The notes beneath the pieces were generated by a model. That model was not told the origin of the DNA and made no database searches. It worked only from the letters and a program-made list of their open reading frames with translations. This document shows, piece after piece, positions 1 through 11,849 of a DNA stretch of 64,000 bases. A program made the translations under genes and the position numbers. Each line of letters starts with the position of its first letter. The first letter of the stretch is position 1. This DNA is from Calycina herbarum (lineage: Eukaryota > Ascomycota > Leotiomycetes > Helotiales > Pezizellaceae), in NCBI GenBank assembly GCA_001414485.1, contig LLEY01000004.1:620001-684000 (forward strand). The letters run 5' to 3'.

Positions 1-2818
1 TGAAAGGAAATCTATGATGAGACCATCGGACTATCATCCTGCCATTCCGGTAGGTCGAGAATTCTCTCTTGGATGCAATACAAGCAATAGGGTGCTTGTA
101 ACAAAGAGGGGAAGCAACGGGAGTTGAAGGGGGAGCAACACACTTGAACACTTGAGGACTCCATGCAGCATAGCGTATACTTTTTGTTAGCTTGTCCCTC
201 TCGTCCAAGGGATTGATGGAGGGGGTTGATCGTGAAGGGGGGAGGAAACAGAGGAAAATACGAGAGTATCAATGCTCCGTGACCACTTTGGAAAACTTCT
301 TTTTTTACCTAGTTGGGTGCTGATTGCACAATATGAAAAAGATGGCGTAGTCACGGTGGCAAATCCCAAATCCCAGCCCGGCAAGTCCCCCTCATCCCGA
401 TGCTCGTCCTGCTCTCCTTTTTTACGTCGCCTAACCCAACACCAACTTTCCAACCCATCACATCCACGCTCCCACGCATTCCCAGAAAACTCTCTCGTGG
501 AAGGCGAATGGAAGGTCTTCCCATCCCACCCTCACACCGGAATCACCCTCTCTTTCCACATGTCACACCGCCCCCGCCGTCCTTTTTCGTCGAATGGGAA
601 TCCACGGCCTACGGCACAGTCAAACCACACCTCAAGACCTTGCCAAAAGAACTTCCTCCTGGCACCGATCTTTTGAACACCAACATGACGAGATATTGGT
701 CCAACAGCCCCACTCTGCATCTGTGGCTGCCGCTGCATACCACTAGCATCGGCCACGACATCGACGGCCCCTCAAAATCCATCGTCTAGAGAAATACTCA
801 CCAGCCATTGGCTTCTGGGATAAACATCTCGCCATGGGGGAGGTGTAGAGAGCATCTTAGACAACCTCACCCGTCAGCACGGCAGCAGCAAGACTACTCA
901 TCATACATACCACCCACACACCCTCTCAGAGTAGACAGGTTCAAGGTACCGATTCCGATAGGTAACCTCCAAACTCGAAGTCAATACAACACTCCAGAGT
1001 CTTACCAACTCAGTAAGAAACCTGTCCAACATCCCAAGCGGCACAACCCAAATCTCCTGAGCGAAGGAAGACCATGCGGCACCCGAATTCTCCGCGTGCT
1101 CTGTTACCTGGTCCGTCACCAGATCCGTCGGTGACCACTGTTGGGTTGCACCACACACGCCGTACAACCTGAAGAAGAGAAGCAAAATCTCGTCTACAAT
1201 TCTTCGTCTATTCTCTCGTGTCTCCCCAGAATTCAATTGTCCTTCCCCATGGAATTCTAGAAACGAGTCAAACTGGCATCACCCGACGGTGCAGACTCCG
1301 TACATTACATTTTACATAGGTTACAACCTACATATTCCTTTTCCCGCCGTTGGCGTTTTTTCCCCTCACCTCACTCACACCACATCGGCTCACCCTTCTC
1401 TCCTCATTTTTTCTTCTTCTCACCCTCGCATCTCGAGTCATATTCGATGCTTCGGATGCACAACGTCTCTGCCGCGTATGCGTATGTGGGGTGAAAGGTT
1501 TCAGTGAACCTTTTCCCAATTAGTCTTTTACAAATAACGGTCAGCAGACGGCTATTTTCCCCACGTGATCTGACACAAAAACGTGGAGATGGGGTACTTG
1601 TCCTACCGTGTTCAATTTTCTTCTGTTACTCAAGTCCCTCGTACGTGTACGAGGGATGCGATGAGACATTTCTCACGCGATTCAATTGTCCTATGTCAGG
1701 AAATGAAATTGGTCACTGGTTTGAGTTGGAAAGAGAGTTTTGGGAGTTGGATGGGTCGGATTCTAGGCCCTCTCAGCTGCAGATCTCTCCGTTCTTGGAT
1801 CTGCAAGTCTTCCTTCGAGGAGTTTCCATGCTAGCGGTTTGTGGTCTGATTGGTTGCAGAAAACATATGCAATTGAGGGGATTCAGACTTCAAGGTCACC
1901 TGTTCCAAGACTGCTTCCATGATTGACCTTTTTATTTGCAAGCTGCGACTACTGTGTTTTCTCGGTCTTCTGCTTTCTATATCTTGATGCCACCCTTGCT
2001 CAAATAGAGCGTTACGAAAAATATACTTTAGCACCTCGCTTGTTTCCTTTCCTCCGAGAGCTGGTTCCTGGTCTTTCATTTGTGTCTCCGTAGGCTAGTA
2101 CCTATTTCTACGGAACCCCATACAAGTACTCCAACCTAGAACTATCACTGGACTACATAAAATAAATGAGGTCTGCATGTGACGAACTCAATTCATATCC
2201 TGAAGTTGGAAAGTTTTTACTGATAAGAAACCGAAAAAGTCACCGTGCAGCGAATCTGAAAACTTCCCTTTATTTAATTTTGTTTGAAGCTGCTTTCACG
2301 TGGTTGAATTGAGTACTTTGTTTTTCCAAGCGAGTTTCTGGATGTGAGGTGAAAACTTCGCCATCTCTGGTTCCTGAAGGATGCAACACCAGATATTTTC
2401 CGAATTGGGCTAACAGTATAATTGTCAAATCGAACAATTACACGGGGATCTGACATGAATCTTGTTGCCCCTTAGTGCAGTATCTGCCTATTCATCGTTC
2501 GATATCCTAGCGTGATTGTTTTGATTAAAATAGTTGAATGGGAGAGGTAGCTCGCCAAAGATTGGATTCACACCTCGATTCTTTACCACCTCCTGTTCTT
2601 GTGCGTTGAATGCTTTTTCACCACTTACCATTGGTTATTGTAACATTGTCAATGAGATAAATCAAAACCTATTCTAGGGTTTTTTTTCTGTCCTGAAAAC
2701 TCTCTGCTTTTATCGGTAGCTTCTACGTCTCTTTTTACAACTAACTTATATGCTATATACTCAACAACTGCGTACCAAGCAAGACCACCGCTAGGTCAAC
2801 ACGACACCCATAAAAGGC
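1..2818. other. Left flank, no supportable gene
   Basis: I find no coding region here that I can assign. Several short open frames overlap on both strands between about 270 and 1236. The most protein-like is plus 400-789, which is proline-rich at the start and ends in a W-, L- and T-rich stretch, but it has no recognisable domain and no convincing introns. From about 1290 to 2818 the sequence is pyrimidine-rich and non-coding in appearance. The last 500 bases are the likely promoter of the 2EXR gene that starts at 2819. They resemble the sequence upstream of the second copy: both have a GGTTATT-TAACATTGTC block, at about 2631 and 6789. Confidence 0.4.
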
Positions 2819-4192
2819 ATGCCTACAAATCTTTTGGAACTTCCACGAGAAATCCGGAACATGATTTGGGATGAAGCACTCTCAGTGGAAAAGAACATGA
2901 TTATGTGCCCTAGTTCAGAGCGAACAATGACTTGGAGTGTGATTACCGCGTTGTTCTATGTGAACAAGCAGCTATCTCTAGAGACCATCGACTACTTCTA
3001 TAAAAAGAATCTCTTCGTTTATATCTCAAGATCTCAAACGGCGGGTCCTTTTTCTCAAGATTTAGCCATGGGCCCCCTGACAGATGTCATCCCTTTCAAG
3101 TACGTTAGGACACCAGTGCCTCAGACACGCGAAAACGAGGGTTCCATGCCACTAGAGAACCCCCCAACATTATTGAAAATCAAGTTCACCGAGGGTGTTT
3201 TGCCGACGCATATGGAGATCGAAGCAGGTATCGGTGCTGTCATGTCGGCAGCCCATCTACCGATCTTGGTGCAAGTTCTAAATGGATACCACACCCAATC
3301 CACCCACCCCGGATGGAGAATCCTCACCACGCCCATCACCAAACTCCTGTTGGACTTTAAATCTACAAGCAAGCACTACCCGGAGAACCGACTGCAAGCC
3401 TGTAAGCTCGCCGATGCTTTGAAAGGGCTCGGATCATGGGTACTTGAATGGCACGACCCTCCTGTCCCACCATCTCTCGAGGTTCAGAACTGGATCCATG
3501 GAAATACTCTCCCGCTGTCAAATCTTCCGCCCTTGAAAATGGAGGAAACAGCCGCTGAAGCGAGGAGAATCCAGGCTTACGCTGACACTCTTTTAAAAGC
3601 TGGGAATTCCATGGCCGCGAAAATACAATATACCGTTGCATACTACATGCTAATCCAGTACATATGGTCACTTTACTACCTCAAGCTAGACCCGGAGCAC
3701 CTCGTGAATGAATTTCTCGACGGCATGGATTTCCCTTCTATGCTTGAAAGGGTTGCGTTCCTTCTTGGTTCTTGGTTGGGGTTTTCCATCGCGCTCGATA
3801 CTCTTGGTGACTATTGGCACGCTAAGCAGTTCGCAACTTTAGCTGTGCGATTTGTGGCGAATCTAAAGATTTGGTCACATCCGGAGGCGGGAGAGTTGTA
3901 TACCAATGCCATCTCTTACTTTTGCAGGAAGGTTTTGCAACTCGGGACTATTCGTTATCTAGGTATGGCTAGGAACCTATTATCACACGCCGGAGACGAG
4001 GAGGGAATGGTTGAATTTAGAAGGCAGTATGACGCTGCTCTAGAACTCGAGGTAACTCGAAAACCTGGGAACTTCAAGGACGTTAAGAAGCTTCTTGAAC
4101 GCGTTGAGAGGAGGAAATCCTCGCAATGTATAGCATTTAGCAAGCCTTCTGACGCGTTCTTCGAGGCTGGGCTTTTTGAGTTGGGGGATTAG
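2819..4192 (+). CDS. 2EXR-domain (F-box-like) protein, intact copy
   Basis: A single exon of 457 codons. The N-terminus (residues about 4-25) has the L-P-x-E-I-R-x-x-I-W-x-x-A-L signature of the 2EXR family, an F-box-like domain greatly expanded in filamentous ascomycetes; its biochemical role is not established. The remaining 430 residues look helical, with a basic tail around residues 425-440, and I recognise no catalytic motif. The ATG was chosen because the 2EXR motif begins four residues later and no upstream in-frame start is needed. A second copy lies 2.7 kb downstream at 6940-8399, broken by a frameshift and a stop, and aligns along the whole length (for example VQVLNG and KHY-EN in both). 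No transmembrane segment or signal peptide is visible. Confidence 0.85.
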   Translation: MPTNLLELPREIRNMIWDEALSVEKNMIMCPSSERTMTWSVITALFYVNKQLSLETIDYFYKKNLFVYISRSQTAGPFSQDLAMGPLTDVIPFKYVRTPVPQTRENEGSMPLENPPTLLKIKFTEGVLPTHMEIEAGIGAVMSAAHLPILVQVLNGYHTQSTHPGWRILTTPITKLLLDFKSTSKHYPENRLQACKLADALKGLGSWVLEWHDPPVPPSLEVQNWIHGNTLPLSNLPPLKMEETAAEARRIQAYADTLLKAGNSMAAKIQYTVAYYMLIQYIWSLYYLKLDPEHLVNEFLDGMDFPSMLERVAFLLGSWLGFSIALDTLGDYWHAKQFATLAVRFVANLKIWSHPEAGELYTNAISYFCRKVLQLGTIRYLGMARNLLSHAGDEEGMVEFRRQYDAALELEVTRKPGNFKDVKKLLERVERRKSSQCIAFSKPSDAFFEAGLFELGD

Positions 4193-4905
4193 ATGGGGTT
4201 TCGTGAGGGCATTTGCGGGAAGATGTGTTTCTAGGACCGGGTTACTTGGAGATAGTCGAGGATATAAAATAAGTAAGTGTCAAAGAATACACACAGAGTA
4301 AATTATATAGTTCTTGAAATGGAAATTGCTTGGACCTCGTTGTTTATTTTGTGAGTAAAAATTATGCATTGTAGCGTGGATTTTAGGGGTTGGGAGAACC
4401 AAGAAAGAGAGAGAGAGAGAGAGAGATTCGAAGAAGAATGAACGAGGTGGAGAGGAAAAAGGGTTATGTTTAAGTGGAAAAGTAGATAGATGAAAGGTAG
4501 ATAGATAGTTATCCGTCCTCCAGTCCGCTTTCCTTCCTTCATTTTCTCTATCCGAGAATATCATTCGAGAATCGTATTCCGTGATTAAGTTTGTAAATGA
4601 TTTATACCACGGGCCTAGGGGAACACAGTAGGGTGTTTTAGGTATACTCCCAGCGATTTTGAAGGATTCAAAGGAGTTTTCTGCGACTATCGTCTCACGA
4701 TTCTATGAAACCAGCTGTTCTCTCTTCGCCCTCGCTACTTATGAAGTGTCGAGGCAGGGAAGCTTGGTTTATCCAACGATTCTAATCTATTACGTTTGGC
4801 AACTGCTCAAGGGGTTTCCCACCTGAGTGGTTTGGAATAGTCGACTTCCAGGGATGGACTTTCAATAAGGAATGTACTGGAGACTCCACCCGAAACACTG
4901 CAAAC
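4193..4905. other. Intergenic, with a (GA)n microsatellite
   Basis: This is the 3' flank of the 2EXR gene. A GA dinucleotide run of about ten units lies near 4406-4426. The bases from about 4600 onward may be the lost N-terminal part of the kinase-like pseudogene that follows, but I cannot recover a frame there. Confidence 0.4.
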
Positions 4906-5930
4906 GTGAATGGTCATTGTGCTTTGCTCGAATACAAGGCATTATTACCTGATCTGGGAGGACACCCCATACCGTCAGTCAAGAAACGTGTTGAACAGAT
5001 CGCCAATATATTGCACAGCAAGCAGTCTCACCGCAACAACACTCTGCACTGTCGGGGCGTTACATCGAAGAGCAAAGTGATCGATTCGGTTTTGTTTTCG
5101 ATATCCCGCTAGGGGATCATGGATGGTGGATCATCTCTTATCACACTTCATTAGGACCTCGCCACAAGAAACCCCGCGGCTTTGGGGGATCGATTTGTGC
5201 TTGCAAAAACCTTCGCAGCGTCTTTGGCACAATTGCTTGCCATCGAATGGGCTCACAAGTCCTTTAGAAGTGGAAATGTACTTCATTTTCGTGGGAAAGA
5301 TGCCACGGAAAGAACTCTTGTTAGTCTTCTCCATCACTTACCTTCATAATTTTCACACCTCTCATTATCTCAAATATAATCTCAATTCGAGATTCTTTCC
5401 TCTGACTATTATACAATGGCCAAAGCCTTTTTTCTGGGATTAGAATACGCACACCCTACAACTGAAGCGTCATCTCGGCTAGTAGGCCGAGACGAGATAG
5501 GGGAGAACATATATCGCCATCCAGAACCGTGGGGCTTACCAACGGTCACTTTCAGTATAATCCTCGACGTGTATGATCTAAGTGTTATCTTGAAATAGGC
5601 CCGTGGAGACAAGCAGTTACACTATCCCCTTGCAGCTTTTCTAGCGCGCAAACTTGGAGCTCTGTTCAGGAGAGCATGATTGCGTATGCAAGCCGTTTGT
5701 CATCGAGGTCATTGATGAGGCAACGTTACCAAGAATTTGTTTTGAAGTGTCTCAGAAATGACTTTGGAACATTTGAAGGAACAGCGAGGGAAAAAGAGGT
5801 CGAGTTCCTAAAGAAAGTCAATACAGAAGTAAGTTGTTCCTGTGAAGACACAAGTATGAGTATAAATAGTAGCGTCTAATCTTAGGTATAGGTAGTTGAC
5901 GTCCTTGATGAAATTGCTCAAAGCTTGTGA
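4906..5930 (+). pseudogene. Decayed kinase-like gene of the HeLo/prion-inhibition class
   Basis: Fragments of one protein follow each other in order on the plus strand but in different frames. They are KKRVEQIANILHS and NNTLHCRG (4906 frame), DRFGFVFDIP (about 5080), MVDHLLSHFIR (5123), FVLAKTFAASLAQLLAIEW (about 5190), EASSRLVGRDEI-ENIYRHPE (about 5460), VILEIGPWRQAV (about 5585) and RQRYQEFVLKCL (about 5715). A credible intron (5829-5891, GTAAGT to TATAG) joins the last two pieces and gives a normal stop at 5928. From memory this string matches the C-terminal kinase-like region of fungal proteins that often carry an N-terminal HeLo (prion-inhibition) domain. At least four frame changes plus an insertion near 5340-5410 make it a pseudogene. 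The N-terminal domain is not recognisable. Confidence 0.65.
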
Positions 5931-6939
5931 ACATTTATAATCTTAGAAAATGGCTCGTACTTTTGTACTATCCCCAAACGGACCTCGAATATGAGAATTT
6001 CAAGTTAGATGACTGTGAATAATTGACGGATTGCTGTTTCACGGTGGAGGAATCATAACATACATTTGCTTCAACCTCTACAAGTCGTCAATTAGCGTCT
6101 CGGATACTCTCTATGAAAAGTAAGCTTTTGCGACCATTCAGGATCCGTTTCTTCTCGATATTGAGCCGCTATCTGACGCATTTGCACTTTTGCAATATCA
6201 AGTAGAATCATGCTACTAATATCGCTGGCCCCTGGGAATGTGAATTTCGAGATTGGAAGGGAGAATTTCAACGTGAGAAAGGGGTAGAGTGGAGTATTGA
6301 GGTCCAACCTTACTCTACTTTACTCAACCTGATAAAAGGCATTACTTATCTCAACTCTGCTCAGAGTGACTCGGAATTACTCTGATTGATTGAGCAACCC
6401 TCTTCATATCATGGAGAGGGTTTTGAAGGGTAAGATTGGTAGTGATAAGAAATACAAGGCTCAGGCAACCTGTTGGTCTCCTTTCATTTAGTTCCATTCT
6501 AGTTCTTTTCATGTGGTCAAATTGAGTAATTTGCGTAGGCTACGGAAGCAGGACTTTCGAAAACACAGCTCATTCAGCGATCTGGTCCTTGACTTTATCT
6601 TCGTAAATAAAAAATGTGAAATGTGAGGCGGCTCGTTAACAGTCAATTCACATGCTCTTTCACGACTCTGCCATTCGCCCCCTCGCTTTGTTTTGCGAAA
6701 CATGGTTATTGTAATTTCGTTTCTTCCTCGCTAGTCACATTCTCTTTCACGACTCGGCCATTCAGCCCCTCGCTTTGTTTTGAGAAACATGGTTATTATA
6801 ACATTGTCTATTGAATAGAACAATATGTATTGTGAAATATATCTTGCGTCTCTTTACTTTCATCAAATCTCAACTTCTACGATTCTGTTCAAGACTGCAC
6901 AACAAGCAAAACAACCCGATATCAAAACACACAAACATC
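5931..6939. other. Intergenic, promoter side of second 2EXR copy
   Basis: No gene is supported. The 3' half contains the tandem repeat at 6648-6806 and sequence resembling the upstream region of the intact 2EXR gene, for example a TTCAYGTGGTYRAATTGAGTA-like block near 6504 and near 2295. The duplication therefore included the promoter. Confidence 0.5.
6648..6806. repeat. Two-copy tandem repeat, period 87
   Basis: Two imperfect copies of about 72 bp start at 6648 and 6735. Each contains CTCTTTCACGACTC, then CCCTCGCTTTGTTTTG, then GAAACATGGTTATT. They sit 134-292 bases upstream of the 2EXR pseudogene start. The intact gene's promoter has only one GGTTATT block, so this looks like a local duplication after the genes separated. 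Confidence 0.8.
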
Positions 6940-8399
6940 ATGCCTACAAGACTCATGGACCTTCCGCAGGAAATCCGCGAGTTGATTTGGGAGGAAGCAC
7001 TTTTGGTAGAGAAGAACGCGAAAGTATCGGTATCTCCAACGGGAGACATGATCTGGAGCGTGGCTACTGAATTATTCCATGTAAACAAGGCTATCTCTTC
7101 CGAGGCTATAGATTGTTCTACAAGAAGAACGCTTTCGTTTACATCACAATTACTTCAGCGCAGGGGTATTGGCATGGTCGCCAACTCACTTTGTACATAA
7201 CTCAAGCTATTCCAGTCAGGTCTGCGACCATGCCAATACCAGGTCAAGAGCACATGTACAAGACACTCCAGAACCCTCCAACGGCATTGCACATTCAAGC
7301 TCATGCCGAGACTTCTGTCGACAACACATCAGGCGAGAGGTCTAAACCACGTTTTGGGGCGGTAATAACTGGAGCCCATCTACCAGCTTTAGTACAAGTG
7401 CTAAACGGCAATTTTCTAACTGGCAGCATCGTGGTGGACTTCCGACGCACAAGCAAGCACTACCTGGAGAACCATGAGCGGGACCGCAAATTGGCTGATA
7501 GCCTGAAAGGACTTGAAACTTGGACTGTTCCACGGGAATTCGGACCTACACCTACTATCAATGTCCAAAACTGGGCTCATAGTGATACCATACCGCAGTG
7601 TCTTTCGGAGCTGGGACATTTTCCACCCTTAAGGGCCGAGGAAAGAATGGTTGAAGCGAGGAGAACCCGGGCCTATGGCGACTCTTTTGTAGAAGCTGGC
7701 GATGCCATTGCAGCAATCTCGCAATACAGTGTTACACTTTACACCATGATATACCCATTGCGTGATAACTGAGAAGACTATAGTTGGAATTACCCGGCAT
7801 TCAATTTCATCGCCTTTGCATCTTTGAGAGGAGCCGCGGCCCTTGAGATGCTCGAATTACTGATAGGTTGCTGTCTAGGATATTCCAAGGCGCTCAACAT
7901 ACTTGGTCACGCCAAACGTTCTCTAGTCATGGCGTTAAGAGCAGCAAAAATAGTCTGGGAAGTGAGACAGAAATACGGCCAATGTCCTAAAATGTTGCGG
8001 ACCCCTGCCGTCTCCATCTTTTGCAAAAAGGCTTTACAACTCGGAACTTCGCAACAGATAAGCATGGCAGCTAAAATCTTAGCTAAAGCTTCGAAAGACC
8101 ATTTTCTTCAGTACGAGGAGGAACTTAACGAACGGTATATGAGTACTTTATACTCTGAGTTAATTCACACTCCTAGGAATTTCGAAGACCCAGAGAAGAT
8201 TCTCGAACGAGTTGAGAAAAGAAAGAGAAGACAAACACTTAGAGTACCAGTAGAACAAGTACCAGTAGAACACAGTTATCGTGTTTATCGCCCTGTGGAT
8301 ATTCATCGTCCTGTGGATATTTCCAGTTCTTCTGTACGGAGCGCTCCAAGTCGAATCAAAGCTCGTTTCAGTCTCTTGCGGAGATTACGTCGTCGTTGA
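6940..8399 (+). pseudogene. 2EXR-domain protein, broken second copy
   Basis: Paralogue of the gene at 2819-4192. It starts MPTRLMDLPQEIRELIW, with the 2EXR signature at residues 4-20. The reading frame must shift by one base near 7108-7113, where the tyrosine-lysine-rich stretch resumes as FYKKNAFVYI; this implies a one-base deletion. It then runs in one frame to 8399 except for an in-frame TGA at 7770-7772. The homologous text continues past that stop (for example RGAAALEMLELLIG, ALQLGTSQ). The 3' end has small in-frame duplications (VPVEQVPVEH, PVDIHRPVDI) absent from the intact copy, and an Arg/Ser-rich tail. Either lesion alone would remove the C-terminal half. Confidence 0.8.
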
Positions 8400-9744
8400 T
8401 CTCATTTAGAGATATAAATTAGCCAGTGGGCTCGCGAAGGGTACACCCACAACAACCTGCATAGTTCTTGACCGCAATATATGCTGGTAACTATAATTTA
8501 GCTACAGCTTAAATGGCATTAGTGATCCCTATAATTAAAGACTCTAACAATTATTCCTAATCTACGCGACTTGCCTGCTCTAATGTCATTTTGAGACCTT
8601 TAATATGAGACCTTTAATATCTACAAAGTTTTCAGAAGGGACTGAGACATCCACTTTCTCAACCATGCAACTGCGTTAATCTTCCAAGTCCATACGTAAC
8701 ACGGGGAGCTGTACTGTTAGGGGTTTCATGGGTCTTTCATGTCCTACCGCTGTCTTTCCGTTGTGTCTTCCTTCTCTTTGTTGGGTTTGTATTGGCTGCT
8801 TTGTCTCTTTGAGATTTAGTTGATTCATACAGTCTTTTCATTCTCTCAACCCCTGGAGCGCTCCTTCCTGGAGATATTTATCATAACTAGACTTGACTAA
8901 AATTATAGTAGAGTACTACTAGGAGTTTCGCCCACCCTCTATTTTTGTCCTCAAAACCGCTGAAACTCGCCTTACTCAAAATAAGACTATAAAGTAAGTA
9001 TTCATTGTTTTTGCTAAATTTTAAGAATAACTTTTAAGATTTAAGATATCTACACTTTATATTCTTAACTTAAGCAGTTACGTAACTAGTTCTAGTTTCA
9101 TCTCGCTTAGTATTAGAGTGATAAAAAAAGTCCTAGTTTTTAAGCGATTTTTGGTGTAACCGGTGTTTTCTCGATTTTAATAAGAAAAAAGACTGTATTT
9201 GACGTGAGTTTTGGTGTAAAAAGAGACCTGTGCGGAAACTCCTGGTACCCCCCCACTGTACCTCATTTCTATAACCTTGCTCGCCGTAGACAATAAAAGT
9301 GGCAGTAAATCCTTCAGGTTTAATATTCCCTAGATGGCTTGGAATGATGAAGTTCGATTGTCCTAAAGTATTTGGGTAGTATCTATGTAAGAAGTGTGGC
9401 ACAACGAGCTAGTTACTGCCGGTCTTCTTAACTACTAAGAGCCTGGCTACTATAGGCATCTTCCAAGTGGATTATGCAATCCTTTGTGTCCTCTCTTTGT
9501 ATTGGCTGTTTTATCTCTTATATTGTAAGAATAAAGAGCAGCTTCTCAATTCAATAGGAGTAAAAACTAATATACAGAGTCTTTCTTTGATTGGAAACAA
9601 TATATTGTTTATATAAAATACGAATATTTATTTGCTCGATTTCACTATAAGACTATCCATCCACCAGGTTTTCAATCCGACCATTTTACTAGCACACTGA
9701 CGTATTCTTACTCACAGTCTTAGTAAATCCAGTTTTAATTCTTC
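8400..9744. other. Intergenic, no gene
   Basis: No coding region is supported. An AT-rich patch at about 8990-9130 and the possible small inverted-repeat element at 8904-9262 are the only structures seen. Confidence 0.5.
8904..9262. repeat. Possible MITE-like inverted-repeat element
   Basis: The left side reads TAGTAGAGTACTACTAGGAG then TTTCGCCCACC (about 8906-8936). The reverse complement of about 9229-9262 reads GTACCAGGAGTTTCCGCAC. A third related block, TAGTAGAGTACTAGGAATTT then CCGC, lies near 31155. The shared core, GTAC-YAGGA-TTTC, suggests ends of a family of small DNA elements related in style to the large inverted-repeat element at 35237. The match is short and imperfect, and no target-site duplication is clear. 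Confidence 0.35.
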
Positions 9745-10269
9745 AACATAACCGACCAACTATCCCAAACCTTCGCTAACCTCGCTCTAGAGCAAAGCGA
9801 CGACCTATCCCAAGCCCTTAACAACTATCTCTAGGATTTACCGTCCAGACTATAGGCCAAACCACAATCCGCATCGTCAAACCAAACCCTTACTTTGACC
9901 TGAACTACATCCCCTGGGAGTTCTGCGTCCCTACCTCGTTTCTTCAAAGATGTGTCTCCCTCCGAAGCCGTCTACAAACCATCCCAAATGTTGTAGACCT
10001 CAATGAGAAGCGAGGAGGTGTTTCCCCTGCTAGTGTGAGCCACTTGGTGCATTTTCTGCACACTGGTAGTGTTTTATACAAGCAGGAGTTGTTTGAGGGT
10101 GAGTTGGGAGATTGGACGGAGTGTTTTATGAGGCGTAGAGAGCCTGGGATTTTGTGAGTTTGGCGAAGTACTTGGTGCTGGACTTGGGAAGGGTGGAGGA
10201 TGAGGTCGCGGAGTATATTTAGAGAATGTTAGACAGATGTGAGGAGTTGAGGCAGCGTCGCTATGCATA
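9745..10269 (+). pseudogene. Decayed gene, possibly BTB/POZ-like
   Basis: The clearest piece (about 9850-10155) contains RIVKPNPYFDLNY, IPWEFCVPTSF, NVVDLNEKRGG and LVHFLHTGS. A frameshift near 10155 leads to FVSLAKYLVLDLGRVEDEV (about 10153-10220), then an in-frame TAG and CEELRQRRYA before a terminal stop. The order YLHTG-like strand, acidic loop, then a L-A-K-Y-L helix is typical of fungal BTB/POZ proteins, which is why I suggest that family. An upstream piece near 9745-9830 is in another frame. The BTB assignment is weak. Confidence 0.35.
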
Positions 10270-11019
10270 GGCTTGTTTTTTTATTTACTCTTACTATTTA
10301 TTTTGCTTTCACACACTAGTATATCGAAAACCCCATAAGCGAGACTAAGGTATCATTTTGCCCCTTCTATATAGAAAACCAATAGAAAGAAATATAACTA
10401 AACAACTTGCTCATGCTCTTTATTTCTGACCTTTTCCTGTGCCTACCTATTATTTTAACTTTGTAACCTAACCTTAGCTCCAAATTTGCGCCTTAAAAGC
10501 AACTATTACCAAACTATCTTATATACCCGTCATTTTATTTTGAACATACCTTGAAATATGCTCTGGACATCAATCGATTGATTTGGAAAGTGGTAATGCG
10601 ATTCTAGGAATTTCGATATTGTAGAAGGTCATCTAGTAAAAATCCGAACGAGGCTCAGCAGTCTCTCACAGAATGCCTAAGTCAGTGTGGCTATGTTTTT
10701 GGTAGGCAACTGTATCATGCGCAACATCGGATTAGGCCGCACTTACAGAGAGCCGCGGTAAAACTCGGTGAGTTGGATCAAGGTCTTTGGTCGTGAAGAA
10801 ATCCGATGTCTATTCTAGTCTTTCGGAAGTCAGAAACATACTCTTCTTTACTACCAAAACACGTTTGACAACCCTTAAATCTTTCTCAAAGAAGTAAACT
10901 AACTATACAATCTTAAAATTAGATTGTTTCTTTTCCAGATGAAAATAGAGGCGGAGTTATAGAAAACGATATTAAAAAACATACAAATAGACAATTTACA
11001 AGACTTCGAGTACTGAAAA
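10270..11019. other. Intergenic, nothing seen
   Basis: AT-moderate sequence without open frames longer than about 60 codons, repeats or recognisable elements. Confidence 0.5.
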
Positions 11020-11849
11020 ACCCACCCAGAATTCTCAAAACCTTCGTCGGAGCTCTTAGATCATAACCAAGAGTTGGGAAAGACATTTCTACCATTGTTA
11101 AGGAGTCCCTTGGAAGCGACCCAAACAACCAGGACGAGGACGATGACGCACGGTTTACCTATTCCTAAGACCCAATGGACATTCTATTCAACAAAGGCCA
11201 ACCGTATAACCAACAAGACCCTCCCCGTAAAGAATATGCAAACAAGGACGGCGCTATGGTACCGAGGAAGCCTCGTAAAACCAAGGACTCCTGAATTTTA
11301 TGGCAATATCGCTTCCGGAAATTCTGTTATCAAGAATGCAGCCAGACAGGACGAGCTTGCCACAAAATAAAAGGTTATTTGTTTCGAAATGGAAAGTACG
11401 GGGTTAATAAATGACTGGCTATACGTAGTGCTATTCGAGGGATATGCGATTATGCCGACTCTCATAAGAACTGCAAGTGACAAGGGTATGCTTCTGCTGT
11501 GGCCTGCGCAAATGCAAAGAAGCTCTTAGAGGTTATCCTAGCAGAGGAAGTTATTGATATGGAGCCTATTTACAGTAAGTGTCTCTCCCAGTTCTCGCTT
11601 AATTTCACATTGCTTGGACAGCAGTGAGTGGATTGGAGACGTCATTCCAAACACATCTCTGGGATATTTGAGGTCCTCATTTGTCAAAAACATCACTCTG
11701 AAGCAAGTTCGCGGAACTTTGTTAGTGCAATATTCAACCTGCTTCGGACTGCAGTCGCTCGAAGGTGCCTTGCAAGAACATTGTCGTTATTGCCTGCGTC
11801 TTTTTTCCAGACCTCTTTCGTTTTCGAATACATCCGGAACCAAAATAAT
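11020..11849 (+). other. Coding-like debris upstream of the NB-ARC pseudogene
   Basis: Several short plus-strand pieces look like former coding sequence: SDPNNQDEDDDARFTYS near 11115, a C-x3-C-like QYRFRKFCYQEC near 11310, and KKLLEVILAEEVIDMEP near 11520. A possible intron (GTAAGT at about 11575 to CAG at about 11623) follows. They may be the N-terminus of the NB-ARC gene or a separate dead gene. I do not recognise a domain. Confidence 0.3.

Noticed and set aside
901..1236. Overlapping open frames on both strands
   Set aside because: Neither strand shows a domain, splice structure or plausible continuation.
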